Assembly: GCA_018432615.1 (NCBI GenBank)
Contig: JAHDSQ010000017.1
Location: 1-64,000 of the forward strand
Source: Clostridia bacterium
Lineage (GTDB): Bacteria > Bacillota > Peptococcia > DRI-13 > SM3-B62
DNA: 64,000 bases
Reading direction: 5' to 3'
Shown here: piece by piece, positions 52,892 to 61,404 of the stretch
Position numbering within the stretch: the first letter of the stretch is position 1
Layout of the letters: the number at the start of each line of letters is the position of its first letter
Position numbers and translations under genes: made by a program
The notes under the pieces: generated by a model
What the model was told of the DNA's origin: nothing
Database searches by the model: none
The model's input: the letters and a program-made list of their open reading frames with translations, nothing else

Positions 52892-54568
52892 ATGGCAATC
52901 ATGGAAATAACTGCTCAGCAAATCATCTTTTACTTTTCAGGCGGATTGGCATTTTTCTTGTTTGGGATAAGGCAGATGTCGGACGGTTTAAAAGGCTTGG
53001 CAGGTGATAAATTACGAGCGTTGCTGGAAAAAGGTACAAAAACACCGCTGAGGGGAGTTATTACCGGAATGCTGGTAACAGCGTTGATCCAGAGCAGTTC
53101 GGGAACTACCGTATTAACTGTTGGTCTGGTAAACTCAGGTTTACTTACACTGCGACAGGCGGTCGGTATTGTCATGGGAGCCAATATAGGGACAACCATT
53201 ACCGCTTATTTGATTGGATTCAAATTGGAATATTATGCTTTACCAATACTGGCGACGGGTGCTTTGCTGATGCTGTTTAGCAAGAACAAAAAAGTCAGTA
53301 CAATCGGTAAGGTCTTATTTGGTTTTGGGATGCTTTTTCACGGCATGCAGACCATGGGAAGCGGGTTGAAGCCCTTGCGGAACATGCCATTCTTTGTTAA
53401 CGCCATGACAGGGATTGAGTCCCATGCCTTGATGGGGGTACTGGTTGGAACGGCATTTACCGGGATAGTACAAAGCAGTAGTGCAACTATCGGTGTTTTG
53501 CAGGAACTTGCTTACCAAGGAGCTATTACATACACTCAGGCCGTGCCTATCTTGTTTGGCGATAACATCGGAACGACCATTACTGCCTTGCTGGCTTCAA
53601 TAGGGACATCAGTGGCGGCAAAAAGGACAGCCTTATCCCATTGTATCTTTAATTTATTGGGTACTCTTATTTTCTTGCCGCTTTTTGTTTTAGGAATATT
53701 TCCGGAGATAGTGCGATTATTTACAGACTATATATACGTACTGCTACCGGGTGCTGAAGGAACCTGGCAGACTTTAAACATAAAAATGCAATTGGCGCAA
53801 ACTCACGGTGTCTTCAATATTAGCAATGCACTGATACAGTTGCCCTTTGTAGCAGTGTTAACAGCTATTGTGAGTAAGATTATTACGGGAGAGGATATCA
53901 TCGTTGAATTTGAACCAAAGTACTTGGAACCGAGATTTTTAGACAATCCCTCGGTTGCTTTGGCTCAAGCCGGTAGAGAGGTTCTAAGGATGGGGGACGT
54001 GGCCAAACAATCATTTGAGCATGCTATCACCTATTTCTTCACAGGTCTGGAAAATGAGGCGGAACAAACGGATAGTTTGGAAGAGGTAGTTGATAATTTA
54101 CAAAACAGGATTACGGATTATATCGTAAAGTTATCGGAGAAGCAGTTGTCGATTGAAGAGTCAAACTATGCATATATGTATATTCAGGCAGTAAATGATA
54201 TTGAAAGGGTCGGAGATCACGTTGAGAATATTGTTGAACTGACCCATGCCAGGAAAGAGCGTGGGGTTCGTTTTTCCATTGATGCCATGGCCGATATGAG
54301 GAAAATGATCGATAAGACTATGGAGACGTACCAGTGGGCCTTGGAAAGCTTGAAAAACAAGGATTTAAAGCTGGCGCAAAAAGTTGTTGAAAACGATGAC
54401 AGCATTGATGAAATGGAGAGGGATTTCCGCAGGGGCCACATTGATAGGCTGAATGCAGGTACTTGCAGTGGTGATGCCGGAGCCATCTATATAGACATTT
54501 TGAGCAATTTGGAGCGTATCGGGGATCATTCGGTCAATATTGCTCAGTACGTGATGGGGGCACGTTAG
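52892..54568 (+). CDS. Na/Pi cotransporter with PhoU-like C-terminus
   Basis: A 558-aa membrane transporter importing phosphate with sodium. Two inverted repeats with the QSSS substrate motif (LIQSSSGTTVLTVGLVNSG and IVQSSSATIGVLQELAYQG) and GANIGTTITAYLIG/GDNIGTTITALLAS partners; about nine helices in residues 1-330. The C-terminal 200 residues form two PhoU-like helical repeats (NDIERVGDHVENIV, LSNLERIGDHSVNIA). AAAGGAA precedes the ATG. Behind a five-repeat Pho box, so it is probably induced under phosphate limitation. Confidence 0.9.
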   Translation: MAIMEITAQQIIFYFSGGLAFFLFGIRQMSDGLKGLAGDKLRALLEKGTKTPLRGVITGMLVTALIQSSSGTTVLTVGLVNSGLLTLRQAVGIVMGANIGTTITAYLIGFKLEYYALPILATGALLMLFSKNKKVSTIGKVLFGFGMLFHGMQTMGSGLKPLRNMPFFVNAMTGIESHALMGVLVGTAFTGIVQSSSATIGVLQELAYQGAITYTQAVPILFGDNIGTTITALLASIGTSVAAKRTALSHCIFNLLGTLIFLPLFVLGIFPEIVRLFTDYIYVLLPGAEGTWQTLNIKMQLAQTHGVFNISNALIQLPFVAVLTAIVSKIITGEDIIVEFEPKYLEPRFLDNPSVALAQAGREVLRMGDVAKQSFEHAITYFFTGLENEAEQTDSLEEVVDNLQNRITDYIVKLSEKQLSIEESNYAYMYIQAVNDIERVGDHVENIVELTHARKERGVRFSIDAMADMRKMIDKTMETYQWALESLKNKDLKLAQKVVENDDSIDEMERDFRRGHIDRLNAGTCSGDAGAIYIDILSNLERIGDHSVNIAQYVMGAR

Positions 54569-54597
54569 AATGTTTTAAAGAGCGAGGTATGAAGTTT

Positions 54598-55347
54598 ATG
54601 GATTTTTGTGGGAAAAGTGTTGTTATCACAGGTGCCGCAAGCGGCTTGGGAAGAGCAATCACTAAGGTATTCGCCACATACAAAGCTGAACTCGCGCTAC
54701 TGGATATAAATATGGAGGGATTGCGGCAAATCAAGAACGAGTTGCAAACGCAGAAGGTTTTAACGTATGAAGTTGATGTGACAGACTATGAGAAGGTACA
54801 AAAAGCCGGCAAGAGAATTGTCAGTGATAATGGGCGGATTGATGTCTTGGTTAATTGTGCCGGCGGTGGGAAGGAATTTTTGCTCGGTTTTAGAGAATTG
54901 GATGAAATAACGTGGAACAAGCAAATAAACTTAAATTTAAACAGTATGTTTTATTGTTGTAAAATGGTTCTGGAACAGATGATAAAACAAAGGAGCGGAA
55001 AAATCATTAATGTTTCCTCTGTAGCCGGATTGCGGGGCGGAGGTTTATTAGGCCGGGGCGCATACGCTACGGCCAAGGCGGGTGTATTGGGTTTGACCAA
55101 AGCGTTAGCGCGGGAGGTGGGGGAATACGGTATTAATGTTAATACCGTCGCTCCGGGATTGCATTTAACGCCTCTAACAGGTGATGCACCTGCTGAGAAA
55201 ATAGAACTAATAAAAAACCAGCTGCCGCTCAAGTCTTGTGGCGATCCGGAAGAATTGGGTGAGTTGGTGGCCTTTCTTGCTTCGGAAAATGCCCAGTTTA
55301 TAACAGGTGCGGTAATAACTGTAGACGGTGGATACGCCATGCATTGA
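54598..55347 (+). CDS. Short-chain dehydrogenase/reductase
   Basis: A 249-aa classical SDR. Cofactor motif TGAASGLG, LVNCAGGG, the catalytic Ser in NVSSVAG, YATAK (Tyr/Lys), and VAPGLHLTPLTG. It ends in ITVDGGYAMH, typical of FabG-like reductases. Asp in LLDINMEG after the second strand favours NAD(H). The product is unknown. ATG 54598 is used; ATG 54589 is in frame but only one base after GAGG. It follows the phosphate transporter by about 30 bp. Confidence 0.85.
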   Translation: MDFCGKSVVITGAASGLGRAITKVFATYKAELALLDINMEGLRQIKNELQTQKVLTYEVDVTDYEKVQKAGKRIVSDNGRIDVLVNCAGGGKEFLLGFRELDEITWNKQINLNLNSMFYCCKMVLEQMIKQRSGKIINVSSVAGLRGGGLLGRGAYATAKAGVLGLTKALAREVGEYGINVNTVAPGLHLTPLTGDAPAEKIELIKNQLPLKSCGDPEELGELVAFLASENAQFITGAVITVDGGYAMH

Positions 55348-55604
55348 TTAAAAATGCATATCGTAAAAATAGATACAAAAAAATGTGCTAAATATGTGTT
55401 AAAATATCAATTTACATAGAAAAAAGCATTTAAAGTATGTTAGAATATAACTGTTGTGACGAGGGACATATGTCCAGGCGGTTTTTTATGAGAGTTTGAG
55501 TCGAATGAGAATGCTTTCGGACAAAGACGGTAGAGCAATCATAAATATAGAGACGGAGGGATATAGGGAATAATTATACTCCAAAGTAAATAGGTGGTAT
55601 GGTT

Positions 55605-56183
55605 ATGAACACAACTTCTGCTGGTAAAACAAAAACCAAACGTTATTCTTACTTCAAGCATTTTTGTGCTCTGTTTTTGATTTTGTTTCTTTTTTGGACA
55701 ACTCTTTCCGGCAAACTGGATGTTAAGCATTTGACCATTGGCGCTGTTACTTCTCTGGTTGTTGCTTGGGTGACACTTTCTTTATTGCGTTTGCCGTCGG
55801 GAGAAAATAAGGATGATTATTATTTAGCCTTCGATATTCCTATTCGAAGGCTTTTGGCGTATGTCCCTTGGCTGATTTGGGAAGTTGTTAAAGCCAATGT
55901 TCACGTGGCGCTGATAGTACTCAATCCGAAGATGCCGATTGAACCCAAAATGTTTAAGTTCACAAAGAAAATGGACAGTCCTGTTGCCCAGGTATTGCTG
56001 GCAAACTCGATAACATTGACACCGGGTACAATCACAGTAGATTTGCAGGACAATGTTTATATTGTCCATGCTCTTGACGAGGATTCGGAAAAGGCGCTGA
56101 CTCCGGATGAAGGAGAAGCTGTCATGCCTGAAAAGGTTGCCCGCCTTTTTCAGGAAAATGTGGTCGGGGGAAGGGGTGATTAG
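55605..56183 (+). CDS. mnhE: Cation antiporter subunit MnhE (MrpE/MbhA type)
   Basis: 192 aa. Two N-terminal helices (HFCALFLILFLFWTTLSG, LTIGAVTSLVVAWVTLSLL) and the MrpE core WEVVKANVHVALIVLNPKMPIEP, ANSITLTPGTITVDL. It is the first gene of a ten-gene operon for a multi-subunit Na+/H+ antiporter in the cytoplasmic membrane. Start at ATG 55605 (AGGTGG). The 257-bp gap upstream contains a 12-bp palindrome GGACATATGTCC (55464-55475) and no clear promoter. Confidence 0.88.
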   Translation: MNTTSAGKTKTKRYSYFKHFCALFLILFLFWTTLSGKLDVKHLTIGAVTSLVVAWVTLSLLRLPSGENKDDYYLAFDIPIRRLLAYVPWLIWEVVKANVHVALIVLNPKMPIEPKMFKFTKKMDSPVAQVLLANSITLTPGTITVDLQDNVYIVHALDEDSEKALTPDEGEAVMPEKVARLFQENVVGGRGD

Positions 56184-56186
56184 CAA

Positions 56187-56465
56187 ATGGATTTCACTTA
56201 TGTCTTTATGGCCCTTATTATCGGCTTGGCGGTAATTGCTGTTTTGATGCTTTATAGGGTACTGCACGGACCTACAGTGTTTGACCGTTTGAACGGACTT
56301 GCGGTTATCGGGACAGATGCGATTTTACTGTTAGTATTGCTCGGCGTCCTTAGCGGACGAGTCGATATGTTTGTAGATGTGGCCATTGCTTACTCCATCT
56401 TAGGGTTTATCAGTATGGTAATATTTGCGAAATACCTGGAGGGGAAAGGAGATGCTGACGGATGA
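56187..56465 (+). CDS. mnhF: Cation antiporter subunit MnhF (MrpF/MbhB type)
   Basis: A 92-aa three-helix subunit with the family centre VLHGPTVFDRLNGLAVIGTD and LSGRVDMFVDVAIAYSILGF (in pieces). It overlaps mnhG by ATGA. Three bp after mnhE. Confidence 0.9.
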   Translation: MDFTYVFMALIIGLAVIAVLMLYRVLHGPTVFDRLNGLAVIGTDAILLLVLLGVLSGRVDMFVDVAIAYSILGFISMVIFAKYLEGKGDADG

Positions 56466-56773
56466 AATATCTTGCCCTGCTATTTCTTTTAGGCGGATTC
56501 TTTTTCACTTTTGTTGCAGCCCTCGGCGTGATTCGCTTCCCCGATTTTTATACCCGCATGCATGCCTCCGGTAAAGGGGATACTCTTGGTGTTGCTTTGT
56601 CCCTTATTGGTTTGATATTCTATCTTGCCATTGAGGACGGGTTTACGTTAACCAGTGTAAAACTTTTGTTTATTTCAGTATTTATTTTCCTGGCTAACCC
56701 TATCGGTACACATGCCATTTGCCGGGCAGCTTACAAGTGCGGCTTAAAGCCATGGACCAGGGGGGGGGAATAG
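56462..56773 (+). CDS. mnhG: Cation antiporter subunit MnhG (MrpG/MbhC type)
   Basis: A 103-aa three-helix subunit: GGFFFTFVAALGVIRFPDFYTRMHASGKGDTLG in pieces, then NPIGTHAICRAAYKCGLKPW. The last codons run through a tract of nine G (56760-56768) to TAG. The same G tract serves as the ribosome site of the next gene, and a one-base slip in it would join the two frames. Confidence 0.9.
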   Translation: MKYLALLFLLGGFFFTFVAALGVIRFPDFYTRMHASGKGDTLGVALSLIGLIFYLAIEDGFTLTSVKLLFISVFIFLANPIGTHAICRAAYKCGLKPWTRGGE

Positions 56774-56778
56774 CTTTG

Positions 56779-57024
56779 ATGGAGTTGTATTTACTGGCAG
56801 GGATCTTGGTTTTGATGGTGATAACCGGGATTGGAGCCCTATTTGTCGATGATTTGTTGGCAGCAATAATCATGTTTAGCGCCTTTAGCTTCTTTGCTGT
56901 GTTATTGTATCTGACTCTGGGAGCGCCGGATGTGGCCTTCACAGAAGCAGTGGTGGGAGTTGTTTCGACGACTTTCTTTATCATAGCTTTGAACGGTTTG
57001 CGTAGGAGGTGTTCGAAAAGGTGA
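56779..57024 (+). CDS. DUF4040 subunit (MbhD type; part of MrpA C-terminal domain)
   Basis: An 81-aa, three-helix protein. LFVDDLLAAIIMFSAFSFFAVLLYLTLGAPDVAFTEAVVG (in pieces) is the DUF4040/MbhD core, which in classical Mrp systems is fused to the end of the large MrpA subunit. Here it is a separate gene, as in archaeal membrane-bound hydrogenases. ATG 56779 follows the G9 tract. It overlaps the next gene (GTGA). Confidence 0.85.
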   Translation: MELYLLAGILVLMVITGIGALFVDDLLAAIIMFSAFSFFAVLLYLTLGAPDVAFTEAVVGVVSTTFFIIALNGLRRRCSKR

Positions 57025-57323
57025 GAAAACTTTCTTATGTGAGCCTGCTGATCATGGTCTTTATCTTCCTTGCTACTGCTACCGGGCTACCGGTGTTGTT
57101 TGACAGCGAATCTCCGGCAGCCGTAAATGTCTCGCCCCGGTATATTGAAAAAAGCCATGAGGAAACGGGCTCTCTAAATTTTGTGACTGCCGTGCTGGCT
57201 GATTACAGGGGATATGATACCTTAGGTGAAACAACGGTTATTTTTACAGCCGGGGTAGCTGTGGTGCTCTTGCTTCGTGCCGGCAAGAAAAACGGGAACG
57301 ACAGTGAGGTGGATGGAGAGTGA
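57021..57323 (+). CDS. MbhE-like subunit (second part of MrpA C-terminal domain)
   Basis: A 100-aa protein with an N-terminal helix, an extracytoplasmic segment SPRYIEKSHEETGSLNFVTAVLADYRGYDTLGE (in pieces), and a C-terminal helix TVIFTAGVAVVLLLR. This is the MbhE part of MrpA. GTG 57021 is used, nine bases after AGGAGGTG and overlapping the previous stop. It overlaps mnhB by GTGA. Confidence 0.82.
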   Translation: MRKLSYVSLLIMVFIFLATATGLPVLFDSESPAAVNVSPRYIEKSHEETGSLNFVTAVLADYRGYDTLGETTVIFTAGVAVVLLLRAGKKNGNDSEVDGE

Positions 57324-57754
57324 ATAAAAGATTCGGCAGTGTAATACTGGATACAACCTTCAGATATCTTGTGCCCTTTATTTTGGTTTACGCCGTTTAT
57401 GTTCTTTTCCATGGTGAGTACAGTCCCGGCGGTGGATTTCAGGCGGGAGCGCTCTTTGCGATAGCGATTGTTTTGGACCGTCTTGTTCAAGGTGATAAGG
57501 CGCCGTTGAATATACATGGCAATTGGGCAGTTATCATCGCCGGAATAGGGGCTATGATTTATGCTCTGGTCGGCATAACTAGCATTTTAGCAGGGGGGAA
57601 CATGCTTGAGTACGGGATGTTGCCTTTTGTGCACGATGTTGTGGAAAGACATGTCTTAGGGATACTTGTCATTGAGATAGGTGTTACCGTTTGTGTGATG
57701 GCGACAATCGTTGCAATTTTTGATGCTCTGGCCAGAAGGGAAGATCTATTATGA
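57320..57754 (+). CDS. mnhB: Cation antiporter subunit MnhB (MrpB/MbhF type)
   Basis: A 144-aa, four-helix subunit: RYLVPFILVYAVYVLFHGEYSPGGGFQAGALFAIAIVL in pieces, the hallmark of MrpB. GTG start coupled to the previous gene; ATGA overlap with mnhC. Confidence 0.92.
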   Translation: MNKRFGSVILDTTFRYLVPFILVYAVYVLFHGEYSPGGGFQAGALFAIAIVLDRLVQGDKAPLNIHGNWAVIIAGIGAMIYALVGITSILAGGNMLEYGMLPFVHDVVERHVLGILVIEIGVTVCVMATIVAIFDALARREDLL

Positions 57755-58119
57755 TTAAGGAAATGTTATCAAGCCGTGTTATCTACTGGCTTATTCTTGT
57801 CATGTTTATGTTGGGACCTTTTGGTATGATCCTCCAGAAAAACCTGGTGAAGAAAATTATGGCTATGAATGTTATGCAGGTAGCTGTAATTGCTTTTTTC
57901 TTGGTTCTGGGTCAGAAGGAGGGTGCAACGCTGCCAATTGAGATTCAAGGGTTGATGGGCGCTGTCAATTATATCAACCCCTTGCCCCACGCCCTTATGC
58001 TTACGGCTATCGTTGTAAGCCTCAGTATTACAGGGGTGGCACTGGCTTTGTTGTTACTCGTACAAAAACAGTATGGGGAGCTAGAAGAAGATGAATTGAT
58101 ACGGAGGATGAATCAATGA
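57751..58119 (+). CDS. mnhC: Cation antiporter subunit MnhC (MrpC/MbhG, NuoK-like)
   Basis: A 122-aa NuoK-like three-helix subunit. KKIMAMNVMQVAVIAFFLVLG, then NPLPHALMLTAIVVSLSITGVALALLL (in pieces). In complex I relatives this subunit forms part of the proton path. ATGA-type overlap with the following large subunit. Confidence 0.92.
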   Translation: MIKEMLSSRVIYWLILVMFMLGPFGMILQKNLVKKIMAMNVMQVAVIAFFLVLGQKEGATLPIEIQGLMGAVNYINPLPHALMLTAIVVSLSITGVALALLLLVQKQYGELEEDELIRRMNQ

Positions 58120-59615
58120 TGGAACAACTCCCAGCACTATTAATTTTGATTCCCTTGTTGACGGCTCTGGCAAGTCCCCTCCTTTCCTATCTTTCAGGGC
58201 GCTTGGTGCGGTGTACGGCACTGGCGGCACTTCTTGCGGCAGTATTTTGTGCGGTAGGGATTTTGACTCGAGTGCTGTCTGAAGGGACGTGGCACTATAG
58301 GTTTGGCGGTTGGGAACCTCCCTGGGGAATTGAGTATGCTGTTGACCCCTTAGCAGGTGCTTTAGCTGTATTGATTACTTTTATCAATTTTATGGCTTTG
58401 ATATATGCCAAAACCGAGATGGAAGATGCTACCCGGACAAAAAAAGGTGTCTTTTATGCCCTGTTTTTGTTAACTACTGCCGGACTCTTGGGTATGACAG
58501 TAACCGGGGACGTCTTTAACCTCTACGTATTTCTTGAAATATCGTCTTTATCCACCTACGCTTTGATTGCTTCCGGTGGGAAAAGAGCTATTTTTGCCGC
58601 TTTTCGCTATCTGATTATCGGCACGGTGGGCGGAACCTTTTATCTCCTTGGTGTTGGTTATTTATATGCGGTGACAGGGACCTTGAACATGGCCGACATG
58701 GCTGTTAAGATTCAACCCTTGTTGAACACACCGGCCGTAATTGTTGCCATAGCCTCAATTGTGGCAGGTATGGGAATCAAAATGGCGCTTTTCCCCTTGC
58801 ACGGCTGGCTTCCTGATGCTCATACCTACGCACCCACCCCTATATCAGCCATCATATCAGGGATAATGATTAAGGTGCCTGCCTACGTTATCTTCCGGAT
58901 GTTATATTTCGTGATAGGTGCGGGTGAAGGACCGGTGCAACAAGCTTTGACGGTAATAGGCTGTATCGGCGCGGCTGGCATTATCCACGGTTCTATCATG
59001 GCTATTGCTCAAAAAGAATTCAAGAGGATTCTGGCTTATTCCAGCATGGCGCAAATCGGCTATGTTGCAGTGGGTCTTTCCATAGGGAATGTCTATGGAC
59101 TAATCGGTGCTTTATTTCACGTCTTAAATCATGCCGTTATGAAAAGTTGCCTGTTTATGGTGGCAGGTGCGGTTAAGTGGCGGACGGGTGAATATAGGAT
59201 TGATAAGATAATGCAGGTCAGCAAGAAGTTGCCTTTAACCATGTTTGCTTTTCTTGTGGCGGCTTTTTCCATGGTCGGGTTACCGCCCACCGCCGGGTTC
59301 TTCAGTAAGTGGTATTTGGTTCTGGGTGCCTTTGAGGCGGGGAAATGGCCCTTTATTGTCGTCATTATCTTAAGCGGGCTTTTGAATGCCGTTTACTTCT
59401 TCCGTATTATAGAGAACACTTTCCTGAGGAAAAAAGAAGGGGCAGAAGCAGAAGCAGAAGAGAAGGAAATACAAACAGCCACCGGTTTGGAGCTGCCCCT
59501 TACAATGCTGGTGCCTATTCTGATTCTAGGAGCCGGTGTACTGATAATCGGTGTATCAAACCAGCAGATTATTTCTCAGGTCATACAATATGCCTTACCG
59601 GGAGGTGGTTTTTAG
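58116..59615 (+). CDS. mnhD: Antiporter subunit MnhD 1 (MrpD/MbhH, NuoL/M/N-like)
   Basis: A 499-aa, about 14-helix ion-translocating subunit. Key Glu in NLYVFLEISSLSTYALIA and key Lys in GMGIKMALFPLHGWLPDAH; also HVLNHAVMKSCLFMVAGAV. Occupies the MbhH/MrpD position directly after mnhC. Near-adjacent to the second large subunit (stop and start touch). Confidence 0.92.
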   Translation: MMEQLPALLILIPLLTALASPLLSYLSGRLVRCTALAALLAAVFCAVGILTRVLSEGTWHYRFGGWEPPWGIEYAVDPLAGALAVLITFINFMALIYAKTEMEDATRTKKGVFYALFLLTTAGLLGMTVTGDVFNLYVFLEISSLSTYALIASGGKRAIFAAFRYLIIGTVGGTFYLLGVGYLYAVTGTLNMADMAVKIQPLLNTPAVIVAIASIVAGMGIKMALFPLHGWLPDAHTYAPTPISAIISGIMIKVPAYVIFRMLYFVIGAGEGPVQQALTVIGCIGAAGIIHGSIMAIAQKEFKRILAYSSMAQIGYVAVGLSIGNVYGLIGALFHVLNHAVMKSCLFMVAGAVKWRTGEYRIDKIMQVSKKLPLTMFAFLVAAFSMVGLPPTAGFFSKWYLVLGAFEAGKWPFIVVIILSGLLNAVYFFRIIENTFLRKKEGAEAEAEEKEIQTATGLELPLTMLVPILILGAGVLIIGVSNQQIISQVIQYALPGGGF

Positions 59616-61157
59616 ATGACGCCGGAGGTTTTATTAGATTATCGTCCCTTATGGGCAGTTTTGATATCACTTATTGCCGCAGTCCTGATAATGTTTCACG
59701 GCAAAAGACCTAACCTGCGGGAAGCCTGGACTATTATGGCCGCTTTCGGGAAGGCGATTATCGTTTTTTCCATGATTCCTGCGGTGCTTGCAGGTAAAAT
59801 CCCGGCAATAGAGCCGATCCACATAGCTAAAGGTATAACCTTGCATTTGCAGGCGGATCCCACGGGGATGGTGTTTGCGGTCCTGGCTTCGGTTTTGTGG
59901 ATATTGACTTCCTTTTATTCAATCGGCTATGTGCGCAAGCTGGAGGAAAAACATCAGACAGGATATTTTGCCAGCTTTGCCGTTTGCCTTTCCGCAACAA
60001 TGGGTATTGCCTTTGCGGGGAACCTTTTAACATTCTTTATTTTTTACGAGATATTGACTATCGCCACCTATCCTTTGGTAGTCCATAAAAGGAACAAGGA
60101 GGCTATCGACGGTGGCCGCAAATATCTAGCCTATACGTTGATTGCCGGGCAACTGCTTTTGATAGGTATTGTGTGGTCATACGTTCTTGCCGGAACAGGT
60201 GATTTCCAGCCGGGAGGATTTCTGGCCGGTGCAGCTGCGTCTGATACGGTTTTAAAGGTAATATTCTTCCTAATGATAGTAGGGACAGCTGTTAAAGCGG
60301 GTGTTATGCCGTTGCACGGTTGGCTTCCCACCGCCATGGTGGCTCCCACGCCGGTCAGTGCCTTGTTACACGCGGTTGCGGTCGTCAAAGCCGGTGCTTT
60401 TGGAGTAGTGAGAATTGTCGGGTTTGTATTCGGACCGGAACTCTTGGGAGAGCTAGGTGTTGCTGCAATTTTGGCCGGTGTGGCCGGTTTCACGATAGTT
60501 TGTTCTTCGGTTATTGCCATGAATCAGGATAATTTAAAGAGAAGGCTGGCTTTTTCAACCATAGGTCAGTTGTCTTATGTGGTTTTAGGAGCCGCTCTTT
60601 TAACACCGTTAAGTATGATAGGTGCCATCTTTCAAATAGTGGCTCATGCCTTTATGAAGATAACCCTGTTTATGGTTGCCGGAGCAATTCACGCTACGGC
60701 CCATCTTGATAATGTCAGTCAACTTGACGGGATAGGACGGAAAATGCCTTTTACCATGGGTGCTTTTACTGTAGGGGCTCTCGGTATAACAGGGATGCCT
60801 TTAATAGCGGGATTTATCGGCAAATGGAACCTGGCGCTGGGTGCGCTGGAAGCGGGGAAACCGATCTATGTAGCGATTTTGATTATCAGTGCGATGTTAA
60901 GCTCGGCTTATTTATTGCCGATAGTATATAAGGCATTCTTTAAGAAACCGTCGCTCGTGTCACATCATGATTCTCATGGAGAAGGTCATCACGACCATGG
61001 CGAGGCAAACAAGGCTATGCTAATACCATTGGTTATGACGGCAATCATATCTATCGTGCTGGGCGTGTATCCTAATGCCGGTGCACACCTTTATGACTTT
61101 GCGGTTATGGCGGTTCAGGGCATTGTATCAGGGCAAGTGATAGGAGGGGGATGGTAG
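59616..61157 (+). CDS. Antiporter subunit MnhD 2 (NuoL/M/N-like)
   Basis: A 513-aa large antiporter-like subunit. Glu in FFIFYEILTIATYPLV, Lys in GTAVKAGVMPLHGWLPTAM, and IVAHAFMKITLFMVAGAI are kept, so it should translocate ions. A His-rich loop (SHHDSHGEGHHDHGEANK) lies near the C-terminus before the last helix, perhaps metal- or pH-sensing. ATG follows the previous stop with no gap. Confidence 0.9.
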   Translation: MTPEVLLDYRPLWAVLISLIAAVLIMFHGKRPNLREAWTIMAAFGKAIIVFSMIPAVLAGKIPAIEPIHIAKGITLHLQADPTGMVFAVLASVLWILTSFYSIGYVRKLEEKHQTGYFASFAVCLSATMGIAFAGNLLTFFIFYEILTIATYPLVVHKRNKEAIDGGRKYLAYTLIAGQLLLIGIVWSYVLAGTGDFQPGGFLAGAAASDTVLKVIFFLMIVGTAVKAGVMPLHGWLPTAMVAPTPVSALLHAVAVVKAGAFGVVRIVGFVFGPELLGELGVAAILAGVAGFTIVCSSVIAMNQDNLKRRLAFSTIGQLSYVVLGAALLTPLSMIGAIFQIVAHAFMKITLFMVAGAIHATAHLDNVSQLDGIGRKMPFTMGAFTVGALGITGMPLIAGFIGKWNLALGALEAGKPIYVAILIISAMLSSAYLLPIVYKAFFKKPSLVSHHDSHGEGHHDHGEANKAMLIPLVMTAIISIVLGVYPNAGAHLYDFAVMAVQGIVSGQVIGGGW

Positions 61158-61158
61158 A

Positions 61159-61404
61159 ATGATGAAAGACGGGAACAAGAAGGTTTTGATTATAAGCGGA
61201 GTGATGATGGCGCTTGTTTTCCTCCTGGAGATACTTTTTGTCCATCCCCATGGTTACTTCTGGTGGCACGAACTTCTTGCTTTTGATTTGTTATTTGGTC
61301 TGGTCGGTTGCCTGGTTCTTATTTTTGCTGCCAAGGTAGTTGTAAGAACCATTGTTGAAAGAAACGAGGATTATTACGATGGAGGTGGCAGCGACGATGC
61401 TTGA
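61159..61404 (+). CDS. Small two-helix membrane protein in the antiporter operon
   Basis: 81 aa: helix KVLIISGVMMALVFLLEILFV, loop HPHGYFWWHE, helix LLAFDLLFGLVGCLVLIFAAKVVV, and an acidic end. Small proteins of this type occur between large subunits in Mrp-like operons of some anaerobes. Function unknown. It overlaps the next gene by 8 bp. Confidence 0.7.
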   Translation: MMKDGNKKVLIISGVMMALVFLLEILFVHPHGYFWWHELLAFDLLFGLVGCLVLIFAAKVVVRTIVERNEDYYDGGGSDDA

